Source: Streptomyces sp. MNU76 (GTDB taxonomy: Bacteria > Actinomycetota > Actinomycetes > Streptomycetales > Streptomycetaceae). From it: a DNA stretch of 64,000 nucleotides. Of the stretch, positions 1-8,306 are shown one piece after another. A program made the translations under genes and the position numbers. Each line of letters starts with the position of its first letter. The first letter of the stretch is position 1. The notes beneath the pieces are model-generated. The model was not told the DNA's origin. It saw only the letters and a list, made by a program, of their open reading frames with translations, and searched no databases. Location of the stretch: contig NZ_JAJKLK010000019.1 in NCBI RefSeq assembly GCF_020982545.1, positions 434,001 through 498,000 of the forward strand, written 5' to 3'.

Positions 1-375
1 GCCTGTGTCTCCATCGGCTCCTGGGAGGCGGGCATCTCCACCGTGCACGACATGCTCAGCGACGAGGAGCGGGGGCACTACGCCTCCCTCGGGGTCGCCG
101 CCGAGATGTCGGCGCACCTCTTCGACGCCGACGGCCGCCGGGTCGGGCGCGACCTCGGCGAGCGGTGCATCACGGTCAAGGCCGACCAGCTCCGCCGCAT
201 CCCCGAGGTCGTCGCGATCGCGGGCGGGCAGCGCAAGGCGGCCGCGATCGACGCCGTCCTGCGTTCGGGGCTGGTGACCAGCCTCGTCACGGACACCTCG
301 GCCGCGGACTCTCTGCTGACGGCCGGCCAGACACCGCGTCCGGCGCTCAATCGGGCGGACCCGGACGGGGTGTAG
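1..375 (+). CDS. Sugar-binding transcriptional regulator, C-terminal part (SorC/DeoR type)
   Basis: The window opens inside this gene; the reading frame is open from base 1 and stops at 375, leaving 124 C-terminal residues. The fragment reads like the effector-binding domain of SorC/DeoR-type regulators: a segment around GSWEAGISTVHDML, then CITVKADQLRRIPEVVAIAGG, then a KAAAIDAVLRSGLVTSLVTD stretch, which in this family is the phosphosugar-binding Rossmann-like core. The DNA-binding helix-turn-helix would lie upstream of the window. The target genes cannot be inferred here. The protein tail (about 20 residues after TDTSAADSLL) is Pro/Ala-rich and probably disordered. Confidence 0.8.
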   Translation, partial: ACVSIGSWEAGISTVHDMLSDEERGHYASLGVAAEMSAHLFDADGRRVGRDLGERCITVKADQLRRIPEVVAIAGGQRKAAAIDAVLRSGLVTSLVTDTSAADSLLTAGQTPRPALNRADPDGV

Positions 376-452
376 GCCCGCGGGGCCGGGGAGGGGTGAG
401 CGGGGGCCGGGGATCGTCGCGGCTCCGCCGTGGCTGGTCGCGCGCTTCCCTG

Positions 453-477
453 GTCGCGCGGTTCCCCGCGCCCCTGA
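453..477 (+). repeat. Dispersed intergenic repeat, copy A
   Basis: Copy of the CGCGCAGTTCCCCGCGCCCC module (here with CGCGCGGTTCC) about 80 bases after the stop of the preceding plus-strand gene. Similar copies lie at 2182, 4402, 12326, 29338 and 43611. The 376-674 gap around it holds no convincing gene. Confidence 0.7.
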
Positions 478-528
478 CGGGGCGGGCGGGCGTTCGGTGG
501 GTACGGGATGAGTGGAGACTGCGCTCTC

Positions 529-540
529 GGAGGATCCTCC
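529..540. promoter_or_regulatory. Perfect 12-bp palindrome upstream of guaB1
   Basis: GGAGGATCCTCC is a perfect palindrome in the 299-bp gap before guaB1, and a second GGAGGATCC half lies about 25 bases downstream (near 563). This arrangement could be an operator for the guaB1 transcript, but no regulator is identified and it could be chance in GC-rich DNA. Confidence 0.25.
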
Positions 541-674
541 TAGGCCGCCCGAGGCCCCTCTGGAGGATCCGTCGGGGCCGCTCATACCCGCCGACATGGG
601 ACAATGAGGTACGTGCTCTTCCCCCTGGCGGTCCTGTCAGGGGGTCACCTCTGAACCACTGGGATGTGCGGCAC

Positions 675-2117
675 GTGCGTTTCCTCAATGACATCCAGCC
701 CGCGTACGACCTGACGTACGACGACGTCTTCATGGTCCCGAGCCGTAGCGCCGTCGGATCGCGGCAGGGCGTGGACCTGGCCTCCCCGGACGGCACGGGC
801 ACCACCATCCCGCTCGTCGTCGCCAACATGACCGCCATCGCCGGCCGCCGGATGGCCGAGACGGTCGCCCGCCGCGGTGGCCTGGTGGTCATCCCGCAGG
901 ACATCCCGATCGAGGTCGTCACCGACGTCATCTCCTGGGTGAAGAGCCGCCACCTCGTCCTCGACACCCCGATCGTGCTCAACCCCCACCAGACGGTCGC
1001 CGACGCGCTGGCCCTGCTGCCGAAGCGCGCGCACAACGCGGGCGTCGTCGTCGACGAGGGGCTCCGGCCCGTCGGCGTCGTCACCGACACGGATCTCACC
1101 GGTGTCGACCGCTTCACCCAGCTCGAAGTCGTCATGTCCCGGGACCTGTTGCTCCTCGACGCCGACATCGACCCCCGTGAGGCCTTCAACCGGCTCGACG
1201 CGGCCAACCGCCGGTACGCACCCGCCGTCGACCGGGACGGCCGTCTCGCGGGCATCCTCACCCGCAAGGGCGCCCTCCGCGCCACGCTGTACAGCCCCGC
1301 CGTCGACGCGAACGGCAAGCTGCGGATCGCCGCCGCCGTCGGCGTCAACGGCGACTTCGTGGGCAAGGCCAAGCAGTTGCTCGACGCGGGCGTCGACACG
1401 CTCGTCATCGACACCGCGCACGGCCACCAGGAGTCGATGATCAACGCGATCAAGCTGGTGCGCGATCTCGACCCCCGGGTGCCGATCGTGGCGGGCAACA
1501 TCGTCGCCGCCGAGGGGGTGCGGGACCTGATCGAGGCCGGCGCGGACATCATCAAGGTCGGTGTCGGGCCCGGCGCGATGTGCACGACCCGCATGATGAC
1601 CGGGGTCGGGCGGCCGCAGTTCTCCGCCGTCCTGGAGTGCGCGGCCGAGGCGAAGAAGTACGGCAAGCACGTCTGGGCCGACGGCGGCGTGCGCCACCCC
1701 CGCGATGTCGCCATGGCGCTGGCCGCGGGCGCGTCCAACGTGATGATCGGGTCGTGGTTCGCGGGGACGTACGAGTCACCCGGCGACCTCCAGCAGGACG
1801 CCGGCGGGCGGCTGTACAAGGAGTCGTACGGGATGGCGTCCGCGCGGGCCGTCCGTAACCGGACGAGCGAGGAGTCGGCCTACGACCGGGCGCGCAAGGC
1901 GCTGTTCGAGGAGGGCATCTCGACGTCGCGCATGTTCCTGGACCCGGCGCGGCCGGGGGTCGAGGACCTGATCGACTCGGTGATCGCGGGGGTGCGGTCC
2001 TCCTGCACCTACGCGGGGGCCGGGTCGTTGGAGGAGTTCGCCGAGCGGGCGGTCGTCGGGGTGCAGAGCGCTGCGGGGTACGCGGAGGGCAAGCCGTTGC
2101 ACGCCAGCTGGAGTTAG
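675..2117 (+). CDS. guaB1: GuaB1-family IMP dehydrogenase-related protein (probable GMP reductase)
   Basis: A 480-residue IMPDH/GMPR-family protein of the purine salvage pathway. The GTG at 675 begins VRFLNDIQPAYDLTYDDVF, the usual N-terminus of actinobacterial GuaB1. An (alpha/beta)8 barrel is interrupted by a CBS-domain pair at about residues 95-210. The catalytic loop GPGAMCTTRMMTGVG places the active-site cysteine near residue 303. Mycobacterial GuaB1 with this architecture has been described as a CBS-regulated GMP reductase (GMP + NADPH to IMP), and I infer the same role here, since canonical GuaB2/GuaB3 are normally encoded elsewhere. It appears monocistronic, followed by repeat copy B. 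Confidence 0.9.
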   Translation: MRFLNDIQPAYDLTYDDVFMVPSRSAVGSRQGVDLASPDGTGTTIPLVVANMTAIAGRRMAETVARRGGLVVIPQDIPIEVVTDVISWVKSRHLVLDTPIVLNPHQTVADALALLPKRAHNAGVVVDEGLRPVGVVTDTDLTGVDRFTQLEVVMSRDLLLLDADIDPREAFNRLDAANRRYAPAVDRDGRLAGILTRKGALRATLYSPAVDANGKLRIAAAVGVNGDFVGKAKQLLDAGVDTLVIDTAHGHQESMINAIKLVRDLDPRVPIVAGNIVAAEGVRDLIEAGADIIKVGVGPGAMCTTRMMTGVGRPQFSAVLECAAEAKKYGKHVWADGGVRHPRDVAMALAAGASNVMIGSWFAGTYESPGDLQQDAGGRLYKESYGMASARAVRNRTSEESAYDRARKALFEEGISTSRMFLDPARPGVEDLIDSVIAGVRSSCTYAGAGSLEEFAERAVVGVQSAAGYAEGKPLHASWS

Positions 2118-2181
2118 GGGTTCGGGCACCTGAGAGCTCGGGGGGAGCTGCGGGTCGGCGGGTGCGGGTTCGTCGTGGCTT

Positions 2182-2206
2182 GTCGCGCAGTTCCCCGCGC
2201 CCCTGA
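2182..2206 (+). repeat. Dispersed intergenic repeat, copy B
   Basis: The core GTCGCGCAGTTCCCCGCGCC lies 65 bases after the guaB1 stop. The preceding 50 bases (GAGAGCTCGGGG... GGCGGGTGCGGGT) are also shared with copy C downstream of the lrp gene, so the repeat unit is about 75 bases long. Confidence 0.75.
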
Positions 2207-2218
2207 CTCTGCCGGCGT

Positions 2219-2286
2219 CGCGCAACGAAGCTCCGCGCACCTGTGAGGAACGCAACGATCTTGCGTCGGCGCGCAAGGTTGCCGCA
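2219..2286. promoter_or_regulatory. Putative Lrp/AsnC operator cluster upstream of the permease
   Basis: Three half-sites of the form (G/A)CGCAA occur at 2219-2225, 2250-2255 and 2271-2276. The middle one is a perfect inverted repeat, ACGCAA-CGATC-TTGCGT (2250-2266); the third is GCGCAA-GG-TTGC. Spacing of about 30 and 21 bases corresponds to whole helical turns, typical of Lrp-family oligomers. The neighbouring gene at 3900 encodes an Lrp-type regulator, and similar CGCAA(C/T)GAATCGT sites lie before the nitrilase gene at 12534. Assignment to that regulator is inference. Confidence 0.45.
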
Positions 2287-2407
2287 TTACGCTCGTGAAG
2301 CTCTGGCTCATAGGGTCATGCGCTGTACGTGGCGTGGCGGGGACCTCCTGCTCGGTGGCCCCCTGCTGTTCGGTGCTGTCGGTCCTCACCCGCCCTGACC
2401 GGCAGCG

Positions 2408-3889
2408 ATGAAGGAGCCACGCGTGCTCGACCAAGGCGCACCCCCGCACCATGAGAATCGGTCCGCCCCGCCCTCCGTAGGCCTCGGGGCGGGGCTGATG
2501 CGCCGCAAGCCCGTGGAACGCCTGGTCGCGGAGGGTGGCCAGGGCGAGGGAGGGTCGCTGCGGCGGTCCCTCGGGTTGTGGCAGCTGACGATGATCAGCA
2601 TCGGCGCCACGCTCGGCACCGGCATCTTCGTCGTCCTCGGCGAGGCCGTCCCCAAGGCCGGTCCCGCCGTCACCCTCTCTTTCGTGATCGCGGGTCTCAC
2701 GGCGCTGTTCTCGGCGCTGTCCTACGCGGAGCTGGCCGGCACCATCCCGGTCTCCGGGTCCTCCTACTCGTATGCGTACGCAACGATGGGCGAGCTGGTC
2801 GCCTGGGTCTGCGGCTGGTGTCTGGTGCTGGAGTACGGGGTGTCGGTGTCCGCCGTCGCCGTCGGCTGGGGCGAGTACCTCAACGAGCTGCTGGACGGGA
2901 CGATCGGCGTGACCATCCCGGCCGCGCTGTCCGCGCCGCCCGGCGACGGCGGCATCTTCAACCTGCCGGCGCTGATCGTCGTCCTGCTGGCGATGGCCTT
3001 CCTGCTGGGCGGAGCCCGGGAATCGGCCCGGGCCAACACGATCATGGTCGTGGTGAAGATCGCCGCCCTGCTGCTCTTCTGCCTCATCGGCCTCCAGGGC
3101 TTCCGCTCCGGCAACTACGAGAACTTCATGCCGCTCGGCATGGCGGGCGTCAGCGCGGCCGGGGCCACGCTCTTCTTCTCGTACATCGGATTCGACGCGG
3201 CCTCGACCGCCGGTGAGGAGGCGAAGAACGCGCAGCGCGACCTGCCGCGCGCCATCATGCTGTCGCTGGTCATCGTCACCGCGCTGTACGTGCTGGTCGC
3301 CGCCGTCGCGATCGGGGCGCGGCCCTGGGAGGGCTTCGGTGAGTCCGAGGCCGCCCTCGCCGGGATCATGAAGGACGTCACCGGGGACGCGTTCTGGGGC
3401 ACGCTGCTGGCGGCCGGTGCCGTCATCGCCATCGCGAGCGTGGTGCTCACCGTGCTGTACGGGCAGACCCGCATCCTGTTCGCCATGTCACGCGACGGGC
3501 TCGTGCCCAAGGTGTTCTCGCGGGTCCATCCGAAGACCGGGACGCCTCGCGTGAACACCGTGATCGTGTCGCTGTTCTGCGGTGTCCTCGCCGCCGCCAT
3601 CCCGCTGGGGCAGCTCGCCGACGCGACCAGCATCGGTACGCTGTTCGCGTTCGCGCTGGTCAACGTGGCCGTCGTGGTGCTGCGGCGGACGCGGCCCGAC
3701 ATGCCGCGGACCTTCCGGGTGCCGCTGTCGCCGGTGCTGCCCGCACTGGGATTCGCCTTCTGCGTCTGGATGATGGGCAGCCTCTCCACCGTGACCTGGG
3801 TGGTCTTCGGGGTCTGGATGGCCGCCGGGCTCGTGTTCTACTTCAGCTACGGCTATCGCCGTTCCCGTCTCGCGACTCCAGAGAAGTGA
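2408..3889 (+). CDS. Amino acid permease (APC superfamily, cationic amino acid transporter type)
   Basis: A 493-residue integral membrane transporter importing amino acids by cation symport or exchange. About 12 hydrophobic segments start near residue 57. The first carries the APC motif ISIGATLGTGIF, in which the backbone binds the substrate carboxylate. The YIGFDAASTAGEEAKNAQRDLPRAI segment is typical of the YfnA/CAT group. The roughly 50-residue N-terminal cytoplasmic tail is longer than usual, so the true start could be the internal Met at MRRKPVERL. It is followed after 10 bases by an Lrp-family regulator, suggesting local amino-acid-responsive control; possible operators lie at 2219-2286. 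Confidence 0.88.
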   Translation: MKEPRVLDQGAPPHHENRSAPPSVGLGAGLMRRKPVERLVAEGGQGEGGSLRRSLGLWQLTMISIGATLGTGIFVVLGEAVPKAGPAVTLSFVIAGLTALFSALSYAELAGTIPVSGSSYSYAYATMGELVAWVCGWCLVLEYGVSVSAVAVGWGEYLNELLDGTIGVTIPAALSAPPGDGGIFNLPALIVVLLAMAFLLGGARESARANTIMVVVKIAALLLFCLIGLQGFRSGNYENFMPLGMAGVSAAGATLFFSYIGFDAASTAGEEAKNAQRDLPRAIMLSLVIVTALYVLVAAVAIGARPWEGFGESEAALAGIMKDVTGDAFWGTLLAAGAVIAIASVVLTVLYGQTRILFAMSRDGLVPKVFSRVHPKTGTPRVNTVIVSLFCGVLAAAIPLGQLADATSIGTLFAFALVNVAVVVLRRTRPDMPRTFRVPLSPVLPALGFAFCVWMMGSLSTVTWVVFGVWMAAGLVFYFSYGYRRSRLATPEK

Positions 3890-3899
3890 TCCACCCGCA

Positions 3900-4352
3900 G
3901 TGCTGAACGATCTCGACGAACGCATCGTGCACGCCCTCGCCGAGGACGCCCGCCGCTCCTACTCCGACATCGGCCAACTCGTGGGGCTCTCCGCGCCCGC
4001 GGTGAAGCGGCGGGTCGACCGGCTGCGGGCGACCGGGGCGATCACCGGATTCACCGTCCGGGTGGACCCGGCCGCGCTCGGGTGGGAGACCGAGGGGTTC
4101 GTCGAGATCTACTGCCGGCGCAACACCTCGCCGGAGACGATCCAGCGGGGGCTGGAGCGGTATCAGGAGGTGGTGGCCGCGTCGACGGTCACCGGTGAGG
4201 CCGATGCCGTGGTGCAGGTGTTCGCTTCTGATATGCGGCACTTCGAGCGGGTGTTGGAGCGGATCGCCGGGGAGTCGTTCGTCGAGCGGACCAAGTCGGT
4301 GCTCGTCCTTTCTCCTTTGCTGCGGCGGTTTTCTTCCGGGTCGCCCGCCTGA
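3900..4352 (+). CDS. Lrp/AsnC family transcriptional regulator
   Basis: A 150-residue feast/famine regulator starting at a GTG. Residues 1-50 form the winged helix-turn-helix (LDERIVHALAEDARRSYSDIG, then VGLSAPAVKRRVDRL) and residues 65-140 form the RAM effector-binding/oligomerisation domain. It lies 10 bases downstream of the amino acid permease and is probably cotranscribed with it, so it likely senses an amino acid carried by that permease. It is one of two Lrp-type genes in the window (the other is at 39089). Repeat copy C follows the stop codon. Confidence 0.88.
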   Translation: MLNDLDERIVHALAEDARRSYSDIGQLVGLSAPAVKRRVDRLRATGAITGFTVRVDPAALGWETEGFVEIYCRRNTSPETIQRGLERYQEVVAASTVTGEADAVVQVFASDMRHFERVLERIAGESFVERTKSVLVLSPLLRRFSSGSPA

Positions 4353-4401
4353 GAGCTCGGGGTGGGCGGTTCGTCGGCGGGTGCGGGTGCGTGGGAGGTG
4401 T

Positions 4402-4425
4402 TCGCGCAGTTCCCCGCGCCCCTTG
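4402..4425 (+). repeat. Dispersed intergenic repeat, copy C
   Basis: TCGCGCAGTTCCCCGCGCCC followed by TTGA lies 50 bases after the lrp stop, between convergent lrp and gntR. The upstream flank is shared with copy B. Confidence 0.75.
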
Positions 4426-4445
4426 ACGTGACCGGGGTTCTCAAG

Positions 4446-5186
4446 TCACTCCGCGGTTTTTCGCGCCAACGCGTTGTTGCCGATCGAGTTGTGGACGCTG
4501 AAGGTCACCGCGTCCGGGCGGTAGCGGTCGTCGGACCATTCCACCGGGCGGCCCTCGCGGGTGGTGGTGACCCGCCGGACCCGCAGCAGAGGGCTCGTGC
4601 GGCGCACGGTGAGGAGTTCGGCGTCCCGGGCGCCGGCCGCCACGGCGTCGATGACGTGCTCCCCGTAGGCGAAGACCAGGCCCGTGTCGTCGAGCAGACG
4701 CTGGGTCACCGAGGGGCAGTCCTCCTCGATGGGCTCGACGGCCGGGGCGATCCAGTCGGCGTAGACCGTGCGCTCCAGCAGGACGGGCTGCCCGTCCAGG
4801 CCGCGCAGCCGCAGCACGTGCAGGACCTGGGCGCCCGGGGCGAGCTGGAGGCGTACGCGGTCCTCGGCGGTGGCCGTCCGGTACTCCTGCGTGATCACCC
4901 GGCCCGTCGCCTCACGGCCCATCGCACGGGCCCACTGGGCGAAGCTGCGCAGCTCCGCGAAGCTCTGGCTGCGGCGACCGGCCAGCACCACCCGGCGGGC
5001 ACCCTGGCGTGAGCCGATGAGGCCCTCGGCGGTCAGGGTCGCCACGGCCTGGCGGACCGTGCCGCGTGAGACGCCGTAGCGGGCCGCGAGTTCGGTCTCC
5101 GGCGGCAGCAGACTGCCCACCGTGTACTCCTCACGGTCGATCGCCCGCCGCAGTGCCTCGGCGATCTCCTCGTGTCGCGCCGACAT
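4446..5186 (-). CDS. GntR family regulator, HutC/UTRA type
   Basis: A 246-residue regulator. The N-terminal winged helix (RYGVSRGTVRQAVATL at about residues 34-50) is followed by a linker and a UTRA ligand-binding domain (about 95-235, including VLHVLRLRGLDGQPVLLERT). It is divergent from the ABC transporter at 5414, with a perfect inverted repeat at 5357-5372 between them, so it is probably the local repressor of the transporter operon and responds to its substrate or a breakdown product. Confidence 0.88.
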   Translation of the reverse strand: MSARHEEIAEALRRAIDREEYTVGSLLPPETELAARYGVSRGTVRQAVATLTAEGLIGSRQGARRVVLAGRRSQSFAELRSFAQWARAMGREATGRVITQEYRTATAEDRVRLQLAPGAQVLHVLRLRGLDGQPVLLERTVYADWIAPAVEPIEEDCPSVTQRLLDDTGLVFAYGEHVIDAVAAGARDAELLTVRRTSPLLRVRRVTTTREGRPVEWSDDRYRPDAVTFSVHNSIGNNALARKTAE

Positions 5187-5356
5187 GGTCCCCCTCCGCT
5201 CGTCCGGTCGCCCGCTGTGCGCAGCACGACCAGCCTAACGAGGTGGGGAAGGGGGTGCCGAACGCGGCCTCCGGGCAGGGATTGTGCGGGAAAACGTGCA
5301 CGAGTATTTCGCCGCTGTTTACGTGCGTGATATGAAGCGCGGACCTAATGAGGCCA

Positions 5357-5372
5357 ACTTGTTCAGACAAGT
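5357..5372. promoter_or_regulatory. Probable GntR operator (ACTTGT-n4-ACAAGT)
   Basis: ACTTGTTCAGACAAGT is a perfect 6+6 inverted repeat with a 4-base centre, located between the divergent gntR (starts 5186) and the binding-protein gene (starts 5414). The form matches palindromes bound by HutC/UTRA-type GntR proteins. It lies about 40 bases before the transporter start, where it would block transcription. Confidence 0.6.
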
Positions 5373-5413
5373 GCTCCACCCAGATCGTCCCTGCGCGTAC
5401 CCCTGGAGAGCTC

Positions 5414-6568
5414 GTGAACCTCTTCCTGCCGAGAACCGCCGTACTCGGCGGCAGCCTCGCCGTCGCCACCGCACTCACCCTCAGCGCCTGTGGCGCGGCC
5501 CCCGAGAGCACGACCACCGCCGACGGCAAGAGCGCGGCCACCGCGACCTCGGCCGAGGACTTCGGCGGCATGGACGCGCTGATCAAGGCGGCCAAGAAGG
5601 AGGGCAAGCTCAACGCGATCGCCCTGCCCCGTGACTGGGCCAACTACGGCGCGCTGATCGACGGCTTCGAGAAGAAGTACGGCATCAAGATCGAGGTGGA
5701 GAACCCGGACGGCGCCAGCCAGGACGAGATCAACGCCGTCACCTCGCGCAAGGGACAGGACCGCGCGCCCGACGTGCTCGACCTCGGCAGCTCCTTCGCC
5801 ATCAGCGCCGCCCAGCAGGGACTGCTCGCGCCCTACAAGGTGGCCGCCTTCGCTGACATCCCCGAGGGCCAGAAGGACCCGAAGGGCCAGTGGTACAACG
5901 ACTACGGCGGCTACATATCCATCGGGTGCGACGCCAAGCGGGTCAAGGAGTGCCCGGAGACCTTCGCCGACCTGCTGGAGCCGAAGTACAAGGGGCAGGT
6001 CGCCCTCAACGGCAACCCCACCAAGTCCGGTTCGGCGTTCGGCGGCGTCTGGGCGGCCTCGCTGGCGAGCGGCGGTTCGTTCGACGACATCCAGCCCGGC
6101 CTCGACTTCTTCGCCAAGCTGAAGAAGAACGGCAACTACACGCCCGTCGAGTCGACCCCCGCGACCGTCGAGAAGGGCGAGACGCCCATCAGTATCGACT
6201 GGGACTACCTGAACGCCGGGTACGCCGACGAGTTCAAGTCCAAGGGTGTCGACTGGAAGGTCGCCGTCCCGGAGGACGGCAAGTTCTCGCAGTACTACTC
6301 CCAGGCCATCAACAAGGACGCCCCGCACCCGGCCACCGCCCGGCTCTGGCAGGAGTACCTCTACAGCGCCGAGGGCCAGAACCTGTGGCTCGCCGGCTAC
6401 GCCCGCCCGGCGCTGATGCCCGCCATGGAGAAGGCCGGCACGCTGGACGAGACGGCCGCCGCCAAGCTGCCGAAGGTGTCGGGCACCCCCGAGTTCCCGA
6501 CCGAGGAGCAGCAGACCAAGGCCAAGGACGCGCTCTCGCAGGGCTGGGCCAAGGCGGTCTCCGGGTGA
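5414..6568 (+). CDS. ABC transporter extracellular solute-binding lipoprotein
   Basis: A 384-residue secreted lipoprotein. I chose the GTG at 5414 because a GGAGAG Shine-Dalgarno precedes it and because translation then begins with a short signal peptide ending in the lipobox LSAC (Cys26 lipidated). The mature part resembles family 1/6 binding proteins used for Fe3+, polyamines, thiamine or 2-aminoethylphosphonate (DLGSSFAISAAQQGLLAPYK; TPATVEKGETPISIDWDY). The ligand cannot be read from sequence; the downstream phosphatase and phosphodiesterase suggest an organophosphate. The stop overlaps the start of the first permease gene. Confidence 0.88.
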   Translation: MNLFLPRTAVLGGSLAVATALTLSACGAAPESTTTADGKSAATATSAEDFGGMDALIKAAKKEGKLNAIALPRDWANYGALIDGFEKKYGIKIEVENPDGASQDEINAVTSRKGQDRAPDVLDLGSSFAISAAQQGLLAPYKVAAFADIPEGQKDPKGQWYNDYGGYISIGCDAKRVKECPETFADLLEPKYKGQVALNGNPTKSGSAFGGVWAASLASGGSFDDIQPGLDFFAKLKKNGNYTPVESTPATVEKGETPISIDWDYLNAGYADEFKSKGVDWKVAVPEDGKFSQYYSQAINKDAPHPATARLWQEYLYSAEGQNLWLAGYARPALMPAMEKAGTLDETAAAKLPKVSGTPEFPTEEQQTKAKDALSQGWAKAVSG

Positions 6569-7467
6569 CCGCCGTCGTCACCGAGGCCGACCCGGCACTC
6601 GTGGCCGCCGCTTCCGTGAAGCGGCGGCCACGCCCCGGCGGCTGGCTCGCCGTGCTCCCGCTGCTCGCCTTCGTCGCGATCGCCTTCGGGCTGCCCGCCG
6701 TCGCCATGCTGAACGGCGCGTTCACCGTCAAGGAGCCGGCCACGGGCGCCACTTCCTACACCACGGCGAACATGACGGCCTCCGTGCAGGGGGCCTACCT
6801 CACGGCCATGCTCGGCAGTGTGAAACTCGCCGCCGTCTCGGCGGGCCTCGCCGCCGTCCTGGGGCTGCCGCTCGCCCAGGCCGTGGTGACCTCCCGCTTC
6901 CCGGCGCTGCGCGAGGCCGTGCTCACCGCCTCCGGGGTGCTCGCCAACTTCGGGGGAGTCCCGCTCGCCTTCGCGTTCGTCGCCACCCTCGGCAACTCCG
7001 GTGTGCTGACCAGACAGTTGGGCCTCACGGACAAGGGCTGGGACCTCTACAGCTTCTGGGGACTGGTCATCGTCTACCTGTACTTCCTGATCCCGCTGAT
7101 GGTCCTCACCATCACCCCCGCTCTCGACGGGCTGCGCGTCCAGTGGCGGGAGGCCGCCCAGAACAACGGCGCCACCGGCCTCCAGTACTGGATCCACGTG
7201 GCCCTGCCCGTGCTCGCTCCCTCACTGCTCGGCGGGCTGGTGCTGCTCTTCGGCAGCGCCTTCGCCGCGTACGCCACCGCCGCCGCCATGGTGGGCAGCT
7301 CCATCCCGCTGGTCACCCTGCAGATCGCCGACGCCATCTCCGGCAACGTCCTGGTCGGCCAGGAGAACGTGGCGCTCGCCCTCAGCCTCGACATGGTCCT
7401 GATCGCCGGACTGGTCATGGCCGTCTACCTGCCCCTGCAACGACGGAGTGCGCGATGGCTGGCCTGA
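6565..7467 (+). CDS. ABC transporter permease (first subunit)
   Basis: A 300-residue inner-membrane permease. The GTG start overlaps the upstream TGA by 4 bases (GTGA), indicating translational coupling. Six hydrophobic segments are visible. The cytoplasmic EAA loop, which contacts the ATPase, is REAAQNNGATGLQYWIHVALP near residues 195-215. It pairs with the next permease gene to form the channel. It overlaps that gene by 13 bases. Confidence 0.9.
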   Translation: MTAVVTEADPALVAAASVKRRPRPGGWLAVLPLLAFVAIAFGLPAVAMLNGAFTVKEPATGATSYTTANMTASVQGAYLTAMLGSVKLAAVSAGLAAVLGLPLAQAVVTSRFPALREAVLTASGVLANFGGVPLAFAFVATLGNSGVLTRQLGLTDKGWDLYSFWGLVIVYLYFLIPLMVLTITPALDGLRVQWREAAQNNGATGLQYWIHVALPVLAPSLLGGLVLLFGSAFAAYATAAAMVGSSIPLVTLQIADAISGNVLVGQENVALALSLDMVLIAGLVMAVYLPLQRRSARWLA

Positions 7468-8303
7468 ACCCGGCGCGACCGGCGTCGCGCCGCCCGGCCC
7501 TGTGGCGTCCGCTGGTGTTCGCCTGCGCCGGGCTGTACTTCCTCGTCCCGCTCGCCGCCTCCGTGATCTTCACGGTCGACGTGCCCGGTGAGGGCGTGAC
7601 CTTCGACGCCTACACCCAGATCCTGAGCACCGACGGCTTCGTGTCCAGTCTGCTGCTCTCGCTGGAGCTGGCCGCCGCGACCATCGCCGTCGTGCTGCTG
7701 CTGATGGTGCCCGCCATGGTCGCGCTGCGGCTCGGTGCCCCCAGACTGCGGCCCGTCGTCGAGGTGGTGTGCGCCCTGCCGCTGGTGGTGCCGCCGATCG
7801 CGTTCGTCGCCGGCCTCGGCACCGTGCTCAAGTGGGGGCCCGAACACCTCTCCAGGACCCCGCTGTTCCAGACCTTCGTCGCGGTCCAGAACCCCGACTT
7901 CCCCGTGGTGCTGGTCCTCGCCTACGTCGTGATGGCGCTGCCCTTCGTGCACCGCGCGCTGGACGCGGGGCTGCGTGCCATGGACGTCCGCACCCTCGTG
8001 GAGGCCGCCCGCAGCTGCGGGGCGAGCTGGCCGCAGGCGCTGGTGCGGGCCGTGCTGCCCAATCTGCGCGGGGCACTGCTCAACTCCGCCTTCCTCACCC
8101 TGGCGCTCGTGCTCGGCGAGTTCACCGTCGCCCAACTGCTGGGCTTCCGGCCGTTCGCCGTGTGGATCGTCAACGTCAGCGGCTCGCAGGCCCAGCTGTC
8201 CGTGGCCGTCTCGGTGCTCAGCCTGCTCGTCACCTGGGCCATGCTCCTCGCGCTCGCCTCCTTCGGCGGACGTACCCGAACCGCTTCCGCCTCCGGGGGA
8301 TGA
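7455..8303 (+). CDS. ABC transporter permease (second subunit)
   Basis: A 282-residue permease starting at the ATG at 7455, inside the 3' end of the previous gene. It has about six membrane helices and an EAA loop (VEAARSCGASWPQALVRAVLP, near residues 180-200). With the preceding gene it forms a heterodimeric channel of the PotB/PotC or AfuB-like type. The stop is 3 bases before the ATPase start. Confidence 0.9.
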   Translation: MAGLNPARPASRRPALWRPLVFACAGLYFLVPLAASVIFTVDVPGEGVTFDAYTQILSTDGFVSSLLLSLELAAATIAVVLLLMVPAMVALRLGAPRLRPVVEVVCALPLVVPPIAFVAGLGTVLKWGPEHLSRTPLFQTFVAVQNPDFPVVLVLAYVVMALPFVHRALDAGLRAMDVRTLVEAARSCGASWPQALVRAVLPNLRGALLNSAFLTLALVLGEFTVAQLLGFRPFAVWIVNVSGSQAQLSVAVSVLSLLVTWAMLLALASFGGRTRTASASGG

Positions 8304-8306
8304 ACC

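Noticed and set aside
165..2117. 650-residue version of GuaB1
   Set aside because: The first 170 codons overlap the preceding gene's end and the repeat-bearing intergenic region; GuaB1 proteins begin at the GTG at 675.
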